A DNA stretch of 64,000 nt, taken from Oceanobacillus luteolus. GTDB taxonomy: Bacteria; Bacillota; Bacilli; Bacillales; Amphibacillaceae. Under the pieces are notes generated by a model, which had not been told where the DNA came from, searched no databases, and was given only the letters and a program-made list of their open reading frames with translations. This document shows positions 1-8,087 of this stretch, piece after piece. The DNA lies in contig NZ_JAMBON010000007.1 in the NCBI RefSeq assembly GCF_023715655.1, forward strand, positions 58,774 to 122,773, in the 5' to 3' direction. Position 1 is the first letter of the stretch, and each line of letters begins with the position of its first letter. The translations under genes were made by a program, and so were the position numbers.

Positions 1-240
1 AAAAGTAACTTGACCAGGTAAAATCCTTTGAAAACTCATGACAAAGGCTTGAATTGTCGGATAAAGAGTAAGTATTAAAAAAGAAATAATAAATGGAGAC
101 ACAAACACATATGGTACGACCTGTTTTGAATTTAAAAAGCTTTTAGCCCTTTTTCTTTTTTTCACTGGTGGTGGCTCTTTTCTATTTTTTCTTCTTTCAA
201 ATTCAAAGCCTTCAACATCATGTCTAACCTTATTTATCAT
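1..240 (-). CDS. Sugar ABC transporter permease, AraP/MalF-like (partial, N-terminal 80 residues)
   Basis: Reading the minus strand from the ATG at 240 gives 80 codons open to the window edge. The product starts with a charged cytoplasmic stretch (residues 1-42, rich in Arg/Lys) followed by a first membrane segment, VVPYVFVSPFIISFLILTLY, and then YPTIQAFVMSFQ. This is the typical start of the first permease (MalF type) of carbohydrate ABC importers. It lies directly downstream of the AraN-like binding-protein gene, so it is most likely the AraP-like partner that, with an AraQ-like permease beyond the edge, forms the membrane channel. Only the N-terminus is present, so substrate cannot be judged from it. 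Family assignment is firm; the AraP label is inference from the neighbour. Confidence 0.85.
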   Translation of the reverse strand, partial: MINKVRHDVEGFEFERRKNRKEPPPVKKRKRAKSFLNSKQVVPYVFVSPFIISFLILTLYPTIQAFVMSFQRILPGQVTF

Positions 241-269
241 TTTATCCCTTCTTACAATCATATTTTGGG

Positions 270-295
270 AAAAAGGACAGTTTCCTGTCCTTTTT
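270..295 (-). terminator. Intercistronic hairpin between binding-protein and permease genes
   Basis: A perfect inverted repeat has 11-bp arms (AAAAAGGACAG / CTGTCCTTTTT) and a TTTC loop. It lies between the stop of the binding-protein gene (306) and the permease start (240). A run of U follows on the minus-strand transcript. It is probably a partial terminator or an mRNA-stabilising hairpin that gives more binding protein than permease, a common arrangement in sugar ABC operons. Confidence 0.7.
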
Positions 296-305
296 AGTTT
301 ACCTA

Positions 306-1649
306 TTAATTTGCACTCTTCATTTTTTGACTGATTGTATCAGCTGACTGTTTTAAAGCCTCTTCCGGGGTTTGATTTCCTTCTCTTAAGACGCTGTGCA
401 TAATATTGGAATCAATCTCTGATAAAACATCGGGTGTATACTCTGATAGATTTATACCTGCAACGTCATCTTTAACTGATAATAAAATATCAAAGATATC
501 TTCATGGAAATACTCATAGAACACATTATCTTCCCTTACTTCTGGTGCTTCCCATACGTCCCAACGTGGTGGGTCGAATCCAAGTTCAGTCCATAAATGA
601 ATGTTTCCTTCTTTTGATAGTTTGGCGTAATAAAGGAAATCTTTCGCTAAATCAGCATGCTCTGATTGACTGATTACTGCAGTACCCGTCCCACCCATTG
701 CAACAGACTGGGTATCTGAGCCAGGTGCTAACGGCATTGGTCGAATTTGCATCTTTCCTTCTAGATCAGGCATATACTCCACAAAGTCTTTCATGTAAAA
801 CATAGGTATGACAATAGAAGCCTGTCCACCATTATTCATAAAACCGTAGAATTCCTCTGAATGGTAACCGCCACCAGGTGTGATCTCAGCAATTTCATGT
901 TCATTAATTAAAGAATCAACAAATTCTAGTGCTTCAACAACCTCTGGACTATCAAGTGTTAGTTCACCTTCTTCATTAAAGAAGTCTGCTCCTTTTTGAG
1001 TAACGAACGGCCAAATACCGTACCAATTTGTTGGAATCGTTGTCATTGGTTTACCAGTTGCGCTGACAACTTGTTTACCAGCTTCAACATAATCATCCCA
1101 AGTTTCAATGGAGTCGATATCAACTCCAGCCTCATCCATTATTTCTTGATTGTAATAAACTACTGTTGCACCTAAGTGTGTTGGAGCACCGTAGTAATTA
1201 CCATCCTTCGTATATATCCCTAGTCTTTCCTCTACAAAACTATCTAATTCTGGTTCAATTAATTCATTCAAGGGTTCTAATTGTATATCGCCTTTTAAAA
1301 AGTTCGAGAATTTAGCAATTTCAATATCTGCCAAGTCCGGTGCACCACTTCCAGATTGCAATGCAAGCAATAAATTATTGTGCATCTGATCGAACGGATA
1401 TGTTTCTGCAGACAATTTTATTGGCCTGTCAGGATTATCCTCATTCCATCTCTCCGCAGCATTTGCAAAGTAGTCTGCATGTGTACCAGCAAAGGTCCAA
1501 AATGATAATTCAGTTGCATCTTCTATATCTTCCCCGGCCACTACAGTCTCGTCTGCGTCACTTGAAGTACTAGTTTCAGACTCACCATCAGAACATGCAC
1601 CTAAAATAAATAGCATGAATACTAGCAACACCAAGAAAAACTTTCTCAT
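306..1649 (-). CDS. araN: Extracellular sugar-binding lipoprotein, AraN-like (SBP family 1)
   Basis: This 447-residue lipoprotein has a hydrophobic signal and lipobox LGAC with the acylated cysteine at residue 19. It is the substrate-binding component of a carbohydrate ABC importer, held on the outer face of the membrane. Landmarks such as ELSFWTFAGTHADYF near the N-terminus, LADIEIAKFSNFLKGD, YYGAPTHLGATVVYYNQEIMD, GGGYHSEEFYGFMNNGG and LGFDPPRWDVW match, as I remember it, B. subtilis AraN, which binds arabino-oligosaccharides. The start has a good ribosome site (AAGGAGG). An MalF-type permease gene follows at 240, after a hairpin. Transcription probably starts at a sigma-A promoter overlapping a cre box about 310 bp upstream. 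AraN-type specificity is inference from similarity; other pentose oligosaccharides are possible. Confidence 0.75.
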   Translation of the reverse strand: MRKFFLVLLVFMLFILGACSDGESETSTSSDADETVVAGEDIEDATELSFWTFAGTHADYFANAAERWNEDNPDRPIKLSAETYPFDQMHNNLLLALQSGSGAPDLADIEIAKFSNFLKGDIQLEPLNELIEPELDSFVEERLGIYTKDGNYYGAPTHLGATVVYYNQEIMDEAGVDIDSIETWDDYVEAGKQVVSATGKPMTTIPTNWYGIWPFVTQKGADFFNEEGELTLDSPEVVEALEFVDSLINEHEIAEITPGGGYHSEEFYGFMNNGGQASIVIPMFYMKDFVEYMPDLEGKMQIRPMPLAPGSDTQSVAMGGTGTAVISQSEHADLAKDFLYYAKLSKEGNIHLWTELGFDPPRWDVWEAPEVREDNVFYEYFHEDIFDILLSVKDDVAGINLSEYTPDVLSEIDSNIMHSVLREGNQTPEEALKQSADTISQKMKSAN

Positions 1650-1672
1650 TATTTTTCCTCCTTAGTAATAGT

Positions 1673-1762
1673 TTAATAGATTTTTATATTTACCTTTTCT
1701 TTCAGACTCAACCTCGCTGTACTGGTAGCTCCGTCTAATGTTAGACTTACTAATTCTTTCAT
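1673..1762 (-). CDS. Possible 29-residue small ORF between promoter and araN-like gene
   Basis: Reading the minus strand from ATG at 1762 gives MKELVSLTLDGATSTARLSL and nine further residues, ending at TAA 1673-1675. The ATG is preceded by AAGGAG with about 8 nt spacing, a ribosome site as good as that of the next gene, which starts 23 nt downstream. I do not recognise the peptide. It lies on the same transcript as the binding-protein gene, so it could be a leader peptide, a real small protein, or the remnant of a longer gene. No membrane segment is evident. Low certainty. Confidence 0.3.
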   Translation of the reverse strand: MKELVSLTLDGATSTARLSLKEKVNIKIY

Positions 1763-1952
1763 CGGATAATCTCCTTTTTATGACTATTTAACAGAATTAC
1801 TAGAAACCTTCTCTTATCGATTGCCAACCGGAACTTTGTCCCTCCAGTGCACTAAGAAAGCTTTCCAACTCCCTTCAAATTAAAATATCTTTCTATGGAG
1901 ACCATATAAAATCAGTATTAAAAAGAAACAACTTTGTACAATCGGTAAATTA

Positions 1953-1981
1953 AGTGTATAATCATTTGAAAGCGGTGTCAA
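1953..1981 (-). promoter_or_regulatory. Sigma-A promoter of the araN-like operon
   Basis: On the minus strand TTGACA (1976-1981) and TACACT (1953-1958) are separated by exactly 17 bp. They lie upstream of the small ORF and the binding-protein gene. The cre box at 1967-1980 covers most of the -35 hexamer and part of the spacer. The rest of 1763-2117 shows no other gene. Confidence 0.65.
1967..1980. promoter_or_regulatory. cre box (CcpA site)
   Basis: TGAAAGCGGTGTCA matches the consensus TGWAANCGNTNWCA at all fixed positions. It overlaps the -35 region of the araN-like promoter, so CcpA binding should block RNA polymerase when glucose is present. Match seen in sequence; function inferred. Confidence 0.7.
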
Positions 1982-2117
1982 TATAAAATATTCAATTCGC
2001 ATAAAATTCACTATAATACAACTTCAAAACGTTTCTCTACATTGATCCGGAATATTACTTCTACCACAGTTTGGAAACGTCAGAGAGTGACTCTAGTAAA
2101 ATATTTTTTAAAAACAA

Positions 2118-2153
2118 AAAAAGGAAGATGTCATGAAGGGCATCTTCCTTTTT
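2118..2153. terminator. Bidirectional rho-independent terminator after the ATC-hydrolase operon
   Basis: Arms AAAAAGGAAGATG and CATCTTCCTTTTT enclose a 10-nt loop. A-rich and T-rich flanks give a U run in both directions. It lies about 100 bp beyond the stop of the amidohydrolase gene. Confidence 0.8.
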
Positions 2154-2253
2154 CGTGTAATAATTATCCAGGATGCACTATAAAAGGAGTGACTTGGTAA
2201 TTGTGAACTTCAGCATATTCACAAGAAACATCAGCATTCCTCAACAGGACCAA

Positions 2254-3474
2254 CTACTCCCGATCCAACTCCAACAACGTTCTATACAGTACATTCCCCG
2301 CTTTTTCAATATCTTCTTCTGACGTGAATTCTTTAGGGTTATGACTGATGCCATCTTTGGATCTTACAAAAATCATTCCGATAGGCGCGACATGTTTAAA
2401 TTGCATGCCGTCATGGCCGGCACCGCTTGGAAGGGAAATAGCTTCCCCATCCACTTCCTCTTGAATACCTTTCTTAATCGCTTCCTGGATACGAGAATCA
2501 CAGAGAACGGGCTCCACACGTTGCAGTTCGTTAATTGTTAATTCTAAACCACGTTCATCGGCTACTTGATTAGCAAACGTTCTAATTTGCTCTTCAACCA
2601 CATCTCTCTTCGCTTCATCAATATCCCGGATATCGACGTTCCATTGGACTTCTCCAGGAATGACATTTGTCCCGTTAGGTTTGACGTTCAGTTTACCGAC
2701 AGTAGCTACAGTCGTGTCTGTGCGTGATGCGATTTTCTCAATTTCAGAGATGATGATACTCGCTCCGACAAGGGCGTCTTGCCGTTGGTTCATTGGGGTT
2801 GTCCCCGCATGTTCAGCGAGCCCCTTCAGCGTGAATTCAAGCCAAAGCGGGCCGGCAATTCCTGTCACATTTCCAACAGGCATTTCATTGCTTTCGAGTA
2901 TCTTCCCTTGTTCAATATGGACTTCTAAATAAAGTTTAATATTGTCGATGATAGCTTGTTGGAAATTAGTATGCTTCAATCCTGCATCTTCCATCGCCTG
3001 TTTGATTGTAATCCCATTATCGTCTGTATATTCCAAATCGGCTTCGGTTAGTATACCAGCTGCTGCTCTGCTTCCAATCATCCCGAATCCAAAGCGACTG
3101 CCTTCCTCATCTTTAAATGAAATGACTTTTACCGGATGGTTCAGCCGCTCTCCCTTTTCGGTTAGAGAATGAATGACTTCAATTGCCGTCAGTACACCTA
3201 AAGCTCCGTCATACTTCCCACCATCTGGTACGGTGTCGATATGGGAACCAATGATGATAACCGGAAGATTCTTGTCGCCATCCAGGCTTCCAATCACGTT
3301 TCCGACTGCATCTTCCTCCACGGTTAAACCAGCTGCTTCCATATACTGTTTGACAAGCTCATTTGCCTCTCTTTCCGTTTCTGAATACGAAAAGCGGGTG
3401 ACGCCACCATTTTCCGTGCCACCGATTGTTGCAAGTTCTTCGATATGTTTATTTAACCGATTACCATTAATCAT
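2254..3474 (-). CDS. M20 family Zn-dependent amidohydrolase (allantoate / N-carbamoyl-L-amino acid hydrolase type)
   Basis: A 406-residue metallo-amidohydrolase of the AllC/hyuC/AtcC group, which removes carbamoyl groups from allantoate or N-carbamoyl-L-amino acids. Metal-ligand motifs are visible: IIGSHIDTVPDGGKYDGALG (H and D), DEEGSRFG (E), LEVHIEQG (H) and SGAGHDGM near the C-terminus. I choose the ATG at 3474, because the earlier ATG at 3483 abuts the AAAGG ribosome site while 3474 has about 9 nt spacing. The gene overlaps the preceding ATC-hydrolase gene by 8 bp, so the two are translationally coupled. In Pseudomonas an ATC hydrolase works with an N-carbamoyl-L-cysteine amidohydrolase of this family to make L-cysteine; the pairing here suggests the same step. 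No purine-degradation genes are adjacent, so an allantoate role is less likely. Confidence 0.8.
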   Translation of the reverse strand: MINGNRLNKHIEELATIGGTENGGVTRFSYSETEREANELVKQYMEAAGLTVEEDAVGNVIGSLDGDKNLPVIIIGSHIDTVPDGGKYDGALGVLTAIEVIHSLTEKGERLNHPVKVISFKDEEGSRFGFGMIGSRAAAGILTEADLEYTDDNGITIKQAMEDAGLKHTNFQQAIIDNIKLYLEVHIEQGKILESNEMPVGNVTGIAGPLWLEFTLKGLAEHAGTTPMNQRQDALVGASIIISEIEKIASRTDTTVATVGKLNVKPNGTNVIPGEVQWNVDIRDIDEAKRDVVEEQIRTFANQVADERGLELTINELQRVEPVLCDSRIQEAIKKGIQEEVDGEAISLPSGAGHDGMQFKHVAPIGMIFVRSKDGISHNPKEFTSEEDIEKAGNVLYRTLLELDRE

Positions 3475-4174
3475 TTGATTCATCCTTTAATTTGAATAAG
3501 AAGTGGCAGTTGCCTTCTCTTAAAATATATTTGTCATGCTCTACTTCGAATTTCGGGTTATATCCTCTCGCAACCGCTGGGTCGATCATTTGGCAATACA
3601 AAATGCCGTATTCATGCATATTATCATCTGCCCATTGTTGGCCAAAAGGACAAGCAGTGAAGTTTTGTTCAATGACTTCTGGTCGATATTCCGTCGTATA
3701 TTCGAATAAATCGCTTCGTTCCATATCGTAGTTCGTTAAGTAGTTTTCAATAGTATTATTCTCACCATTCGTGCGTGCTCGCTGTGCGATTCCTCTGCCA
3801 CGTTCTTCACCGAATGTCCGGACACCTTCCCTCACAGCATCTTTTCCATCCGGGCCGTACGTATCAACAACTTGTTTCGCAATCTGAGCAAAGAGCTTGG
3901 CCATTAAAGCATAGATTGTCAGGTTTTCATATTTTCTTTCCGTCTGGTGGTCTGCTGGAATATAGTCAAATAGAATATGATTTTCATTTTTCAACGTGGC
4001 ATCTTTAGCAATCTCTTCTGCATCTTTGTAACCGAAGATTTCTAGACCTTTTCCAATCAATTCTTTTGCTTCTTCACCAAATTTTGCTACCACAGCTTTT
4101 TCAACATGTGTAAATAATCTTGCTGTGATTGCATGCATAGAAAGCGGTGGGATATTTATTTTCGCTTCACTCAT
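3467..4174 (-). CDS. L-2-amino-thiazoline-4-carboxylic acid hydrolase family protein
   Basis: A 235-residue soluble protein that I place in the ATC-hydrolase family (Pfam ATC_hydrolase). In Pseudomonas such enzymes open the thiazoline ring of L-ATC to N-carbamoyl-L-cysteine. Conserved-looking segments include FTACPFGQQWADDN, YGILYCQMIDPAVARGYNP and EGNCHFLFKL, with Cys residues in each. The start at 4174 (MSEAKINIPP) is preceded by GGAGGGG at good spacing; an upstream ATG at 4195 lies before that ribosome site and is rejected. The C-terminus overlaps the start of the M20 amidohydrolase by 8 bp. Substrate in this organism is not proven: the family has diverged members acting on other cyclic amidines or ureas. 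Confidence 0.7.
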   Translation of the reverse strand: MSEAKINIPPLSMHAITARLFTHVEKAVVAKFGEEAKELIGKGLEIFGYKDAEEIAKDATLKNENHILFDYIPADHQTERKYENLTIYALMAKLFAQIAKQVVDTYGPDGKDAVREGVRTFGEERGRGIAQRARTNGENNTIENYLTNYDMERSDLFEYTTEYRPEVIEQNFTACPFGQQWADDNMHEYGILYCQMIDPAVARGYNPKFEVEHDKYILREGNCHFLFKLKDESND

Positions 4175-4241
4175 TCTTAGCACCCCTCCATTCATTTACA
4201 AATTAAAATAGTAACAGTCGTCTGATAATTAAACTAACATC

Positions 4242-4256
4242 TTCTATTATATAGAA
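4242..4256. promoter_or_regulatory. Short palindrome upstream of the ATC-hydrolase operon
   Basis: TTCTAT-TAT-ATAGAA is a perfect inverted repeat about 70 bp upstream of the ATC-hydrolase start. It could be an operator, but no regulator gene is adjacent, and AT-rich palindromes arise by chance. Confidence 0.25.
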
Positions 4257-4388
4257 AACTAGATCTAAATTAAATGCATCTGATTAATAGAAGTTAAAGA
4301 ACATGATTCCTTGTAAATAAAATAAACAGTAAAAGCAAGTACGTTTTTCATCTATATCCTACTGTATTCAATTTAATGTCCCCGGATG

Positions 4389-4427
4389 AAAAACAGAAGC
4401 TGTCCTCATTCGGCAGCTTCTGTTTTT
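4389..4427. terminator. Bidirectional terminator after purU
   Basis: Arms AAAAACAGAAGCTG and CAGCTTCTGTTTTT with an 11-nt loop lie 48 bp beyond the purU stop. The symmetric A/T flanks could also stop plus-strand transcription. Confidence 0.8.
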
Positions 4428-4474
4428 TGTTACCTATGAAAATTTAAATTGACTTGCATTTACGAGCACAACAA

Positions 4475-5374
4475 TTAAAATACGATTGTCTTATTCCCAT
4501 GAACAATAATGCGGTCTTCCAAATGCCATTTTACTGCACGGGACAGAACGCTGCGCTCAATCTCTTGTCCTATTTTCTTCATTGCAGCCACATCATCCCG
4601 ATGATCCACTCGACCGATATCCTGCTCGATAATCGGACCTTCATCCAAATCATCCGTCACATAATGTGACGTGGCACCAATCATCTTCACTCCTCGTTGG
4701 AATGCGCGCTCATACGGCTTCGCACCAATGAATGCAGGTAGGAAAGAGTGATGGATATTGATTAACCGATTCTTGTATTCTTTTACAAAATCTGGTGTCA
4801 AAATCTGCATATAACGCGCAAGGACGACAAGATCAATATCATATTGCTCTAGTATCTTCTTTTGTTCCTCTTCTACTTGCTTGCGAATTTCAGGGTTTGC
4901 TGGAATGTAGTAAAATGGAATACCGCGTGATTCTACCATTTCTCTTACCGTTTCGTGGTTACTGATGACAACTGCAATATTAGCCATCAGATCTCCACTT
5001 TCCCACTCCCATAGGAGCTCAAGCAAGCAATGCGGCTCTTTCGATGCAAAAATTGCCACATTTTTTATATCATGCACATACATGAAGTCGTAATTCATTT
5101 CAAATTTATCTGCAATCAGAGAAAAATCTTTCTCCATGTTGCTTTTCTTTTTCAATAAGTCGGGACACTCATACTCGATACGCATGAAAAATTGCCCGCC
5201 CTCTGGATCTAGGGTATATTGGTCGGACGTCACGATATTGGCCCCGTGCTCATGGAGAAATTGGGATACTGTCGCAACTATGCCAGGTTGATCTGGGCAT
5301 CGTATTAATAACCGTGCCCGGTTCTCATTTTCTTGTTGATATGCTTTTATTTTATTCTCTGAATAGGTATGCAT
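4475..5374 (-). CDS. purU: Formyltetrahydrofolate deformylase
   Basis: PurU hydrolyses 10-formyl-THF to THF and formate, balancing one-carbon pools. At 299 residues it has the usual family length. An ACT domain comes first (about 20-100, starting ARLLIRCPDQPGIVATVSQF), then a formyl-transferase fold. The catalytic Asn-His-Asp set is visible in INIHHSFLPAFIGAKPY (His) and SHYVTDDLDEGPIIEQD (Asp). A GAGGGA ribosome site precedes the ATG. It is a single gene with its own terminator. The neighbouring operon at 5.6-10.1 kb encodes an amino-acid dehydrogenase of the type that includes sarcosine/glycine oxidases, so PurU could help dispose of excess one-carbon units, but that link is speculative. 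Confidence 0.92.
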   Translation of the reverse strand: MHTYSENKIKAYQQENENRARLLIRCPDQPGIVATVSQFLHEHGANIVTSDQYTLDPEGGQFFMRIEYECPDLLKKKSNMEKDFSLIADKFEMNYDFMYVHDIKNVAIFASKEPHCLLELLWEWESGDLMANIAVVISNHETVREMVESRGIPFYYIPANPEIRKQVEEEQKKILEQYDIDLVVLARYMQILTPDFVKEYKNRLINIHHSFLPAFIGAKPYERAFQRGVKMIGATSHYVTDDLDEGPIIEQDIGRVDHRDDVAAMKKIGQEIERSVLSRAVKWHLEDRIIVHGNKTIVF

Positions 5375-5587
5375 GTTCTTCCCTCGCCTATAATTTATTT
5401 ACTCACTAGACACTTTATGTAATTCTATCAAAAGCGTCAAGCAAATGAGCGCAAATCTTCACCATCTCGGAAATCGTCGATGGAGGAAGAACTATTTAGA
5501 TTTCCTTGCTCCTCTTTTCAGAACATCATTTCAATGTGATTGATAATAGACATAACTTGTCAGATCCAACAACATCGCATTCCTTCT

Positions 5588-6451
5588 TCAAGTTAACAAT
5601 CTGTACAAAACGTCGCTTATTATTTTTCCAGCTGTTTTTGGTGCGGTTTTACCCGGCAGTCCAAGAGCATGAATTGCTTTCAATCCCTTTTCATGAGCAA
5701 ACTTGAAATCTATACCTCCAGGTTTGCTTGCAAGATCAAGAAGGAGAGTAGATATTTCCACTTGTGAAAGAACATGCTCATCCAAAATCATATGAGGAAT
5801 GGTATTGATACAGATATCAACCCCAGCCATATGTTCAGCTATCTCACCAATCTGAACCGGCTGCATTCCCATTTCAGTTATTCTTGCAAAGTCGGTATCT
5901 TTCCTGACAGCTACGCGGGTCTTGGCCCCTACATTCGCAAACAGTCTGGCTACCGTCATACCAACTCTGCCGAAGCCTAGCACCATTACATCTGACCCAT
6001 GTATCGTAAAATCTGTCTCTTGAATGGCAAGATGTAACGTCGCTTCAGCTGTAGGAATAGAATTCATAATGGCAATGTCATCCCGGTCGGTCAAACATAC
6101 CAGCTCTCTGTCCGCTAATCCACAGACCTCATCTAAATAGTCCGTTGAAATACCGGTGTATACGACACAATGCTCCGGCGTCTGTTTTAACATATCCAGT
6201 GATAGTTCCACAGATTGATCCGAATACACCGCTTCCACTTTACCTGCTTTATCTGTTCCGTTTAACGGGATTAAAATCGCATCAATTTGGCTGAAATCAC
6301 CGGGAACTTCGTTATGGATATTGGAATCGGAAAATGTCAGTTGGTCATACCCATCTAAATAAATTACAATATCTTTTGCAGCCAATTGATTGATTACTTC
6401 TAGATACCTTTGGTCCCCACCTATGATGAAAAGTTTTGATCGCTTGGCCAA
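5588..6451 (-). CDS. Dipicolinate synthase subunit A homologue (DpaA/SpoVFA-like) without DpaB
   Basis: A 287-residue NAD(P)-binding protein clearly related to SpoVFA/DpaA, which with DpaB converts dihydrodipicolinate to dipicolinate in the mother cell. Shared landmarks include the N-terminal IIGGDQRYLEVI, ERDDIAI-like DRDDIAIMNSIPTAEAT, the Rossmann motif VMVLGFGRVGMTVARLFA (about 155-172), DICINTIPHMIL and LLLDLASKPGGIDFKFA. Translation most likely begins at TTG 6451, seven bases after GGAGGTG. In sporulating Bacillaceae dpaA is normally followed by dpaB within an asd-dapG-dapA cluster; here it is the last gene after an amino-acid dehydrogenase operon and dpaB is absent. It may be a paralogue working on a different cyclic imine, or a displaced spore gene. 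Homology is firm, role is open. Confidence 0.8.
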   Translation of the reverse strand: MAKRSKLFIIGGDQRYLEVINQLAAKDIVIYLDGYDQLTFSDSNIHNEVPGDFSQIDAILIPLNGTDKAGKVEAVYSDQSVELSLDMLKQTPEHCVVYTGISTDYLDEVCGLADRELVCLTDRDDIAIMNSIPTAEATLHLAIQETDFTIHGSDVMVLGFGRVGMTVARLFANVGAKTRVAVRKDTDFARITEMGMQPVQIGEIAEHMAGVDICINTIPHMILDEHVLSQVEISTLLLDLASKPGGIDFKFAHEKGLKAIHALGLPGKTAPKTAGKIISDVLYRLLT

Positions 6452-6571
6452 AGGAACACCTCCTTCATTCTTCAGTCTATTATTAGATGTAATGATTTAT
6501 TAAAATGGATTGGTATTTCAATCTTAACAAATGATCGCAGCTTCAAGGGAGTACGAATAAAATTCAACCAC

Positions 6572-6829
6572 CTATTTTTTTATGATGTCGCCTAATAGGA
6601 CCGGCCGTATCGGGGGTTGCGCACGCTGGAGAACCGGTCTTGTATTACGTTGACAAGTTGCTAAGAGAATATTGCTCACCATCGGTTGGCAAACTCTTCC
6701 TTGGCAGTATCCCATCCCAACTCGAACCCTTTTTTTAATTCCCGGGAAACTGTTGCCCCCTTCCTCTATAGCACCTAGTATTTCTGAAAGGTAAACATCT
6801 TCACAACGGCAAATAATCGTGTCATCCAT
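6572..6829 (-). CDS. BFD-like [2Fe-2S]-binding protein, small subunit of amino-acid dehydrogenase
   Basis: An 85-residue protein with the BFD-type [2Fe-2S] pattern: C7-x-C9 (ICRCEDV) and C42-x4-C47 (YCQGRVCQP). Small proteins of this kind sit beside DAO-family FAD subunits in opine oxidase, hydrogen cyanide synthase and D-hydroxyproline dehydrogenase complexes, passing electrons from the flavin. The gene lies 64 bp downstream of the FAD gene on the same strand, with a purine-rich ribosome site (GGGGGAAGAGG), which supports a two-subunit enzyme. The C-terminal tail (about 55-85, TRPVLQRAQPPIRPVLLGDI) is typical of this subgroup and probably docks to the partner. Confidence 0.85.
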   Translation of the reverse strand: MDDTIICRCEDVYLSEILGAIEEGGNSFPGIKKRVRVGMGYCQGRVCQPMVSNILLATCQRNTRPVLQRAQPPIRPVLLGDIIKK

Positions 6830-6893
6830 TTAAAAAACCTCTTCCCCCAAATTCATTCATTTTTTCTGAACAAACCATATTCACTCCTCTTGC

Positions 6894-8045
6894 TTAAAAT
6901 CGACTTAAAGAAAAGGAACGGATATCCATTTCAGGCTTTTCCCCGCATACAACTTGCGCCATGATTTTTCCTGATATAGGGGAAAGTGCCACTCCATCTC
7001 CTTCATGCCCAGCTGCGATATACAAGCTATCGATTCCGGAAACTGGACTCAAAATTGGCTTTCCATCCGGTGTATAGGGACGTAGACCAGTGAAGGACCG
7101 AATCATTCGGACTTTTTTCAAGCAAGGAAATGCCCGAATAGCTGCCTCACCTATCTTTCTCGTAATCTCTGGATTGGTTTCCGTTTTATCATATCCGATA
7201 AATTGTCGGGAACCACCAATTAATAGGGTGCCACTATGTGTTTGTCCAATTGCCAAACCTACTCCAAACGGATCTTTCTTATCATCCTCATGGTTTTTCT
7301 TTAATTTATTCGAAATATAGGAAGCACTGAGAATACCAACTTGAAGAAAGGATGGAAGTTTCTCAGACACAAGGATTTGTCCTTGCCTTGGAATAATCGG
7401 CACTTCCACCCCTAACGGCTTTAGCATCATTGGAGTCCATACCCCCATTGCCACTACAACTGCATCCGCATAGATCCGCTCCCCAGAAACTTCCACTCCA
7501 ATCACCCGGTTATTATCTGTAATCAGACGTTTCACCGGTGAATTCAGTCTGATTTCCGCTCCAAGTTTTCGGGCAGCATTGGCAAATGCAAAGGAAACGT
7601 TCAACGGGTTGACTTCTGCATCCCCTTCCCACCAAGTGGAACCAATGATATCGTTTGATAATCCCGGTTGCCATTTCCTTGCTTCCTCACCCGAAATGAG
7701 CTTAACGTCAATTCCGGCTTTTTGCTGGCGCTCCACCATATGCTCCATTGCCTGCATTTCTTCCAGCGTTTCAATGATGATCATTCCACCACTTTTTCTA
7801 TATTCAAGATCCACTTCCAGTTCGTCTTCCAGTTTTTCATAAATGTTAGCACTTTTAATGGCAAGCTCTAATGTTGGTCCAGGATTTTTTGATTGGAGCA
7901 TAATCGCACGATCACAAGCTCCTGAAGTTCCCGACGCGATATCTTTTGCTTCCACTAGTGTGACTTCCACCCCGTATTTCGCAAGGTAATAGGCGGTAGA
8001 TGTACCAATCAGTCCACCTCCTATTACGATTACTTTCTGACGCAT
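6894..8045 (-). CDS. FAD-dependent amino-acid dehydrogenase/oxidase, DAO family
   Basis: A 383-residue flavoprotein of the glycine/D-amino-acid oxidase superfamily. The N-terminus carries the dinucleotide motif VIVIGGGLIGTSTAYYLA, and the C-terminus the DAO signature FTGLRPYTPDGKPILSP followed by IAAGHEGDGVALSPISG. The ATG at 8045 is chosen because AGGGGG lies 6 bp upstream; the GTG two codons earlier abuts it. With the downstream BFD-like protein it resembles the beta subunit plus ferredoxin-like subunit of sarcosine oxidase or hydroxyproline/opine dehydrogenases, which oxidise a secondary or D-amino acid to an imine and pass electrons to the respiratory chain. The upstream racemase gene suggests the substrate is a D-isomer made from an L-amino acid. 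Exact substrate unknown. Confidence 0.85.
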   Translation of the reverse strand: MRQKVIVIGGGLIGTSTAYYLAKYGVEVTLVEAKDIASGTSGACDRAIMLQSKNPGPTLELAIKSANIYEKLEDELEVDLEYRKSGGMIIIETLEEMQAMEHMVERQQKAGIDVKLISGEEARKWQPGLSNDIIGSTWWEGDAEVNPLNVSFAFANAARKLGAEIRLNSPVKRLITDNNRVIGVEVSGERIYADAVVVAMGVWTPMMLKPLGVEVPIIPRQGQILVSEKLPSFLQVGILSASYISNKLKKNHEDDKKDPFGVGLAIGQTHSGTLLIGGSRQFIGYDKTETNPEITRKIGEAAIRAFPCLKKVRMIRSFTGLRPYTPDGKPILSPVSGIDSLYIAAGHEGDGVALSPISGKIMAQVVCGEKPEMDIRSFSLSRF

Positions 8046-8087
8046 AGGCACCCCCTACCACTCATATTTTAAGTCTCGCATCGCTTC

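Noticed and set aside
2254..3474. Allantoate amidohydrolase of purine degradation (allC)
   Set aside because: No ureide or purine genes are adjacent; the coupled ATC-hydrolase partner favours an N-carbamoyl amino acid, although the enzyme family is the same.
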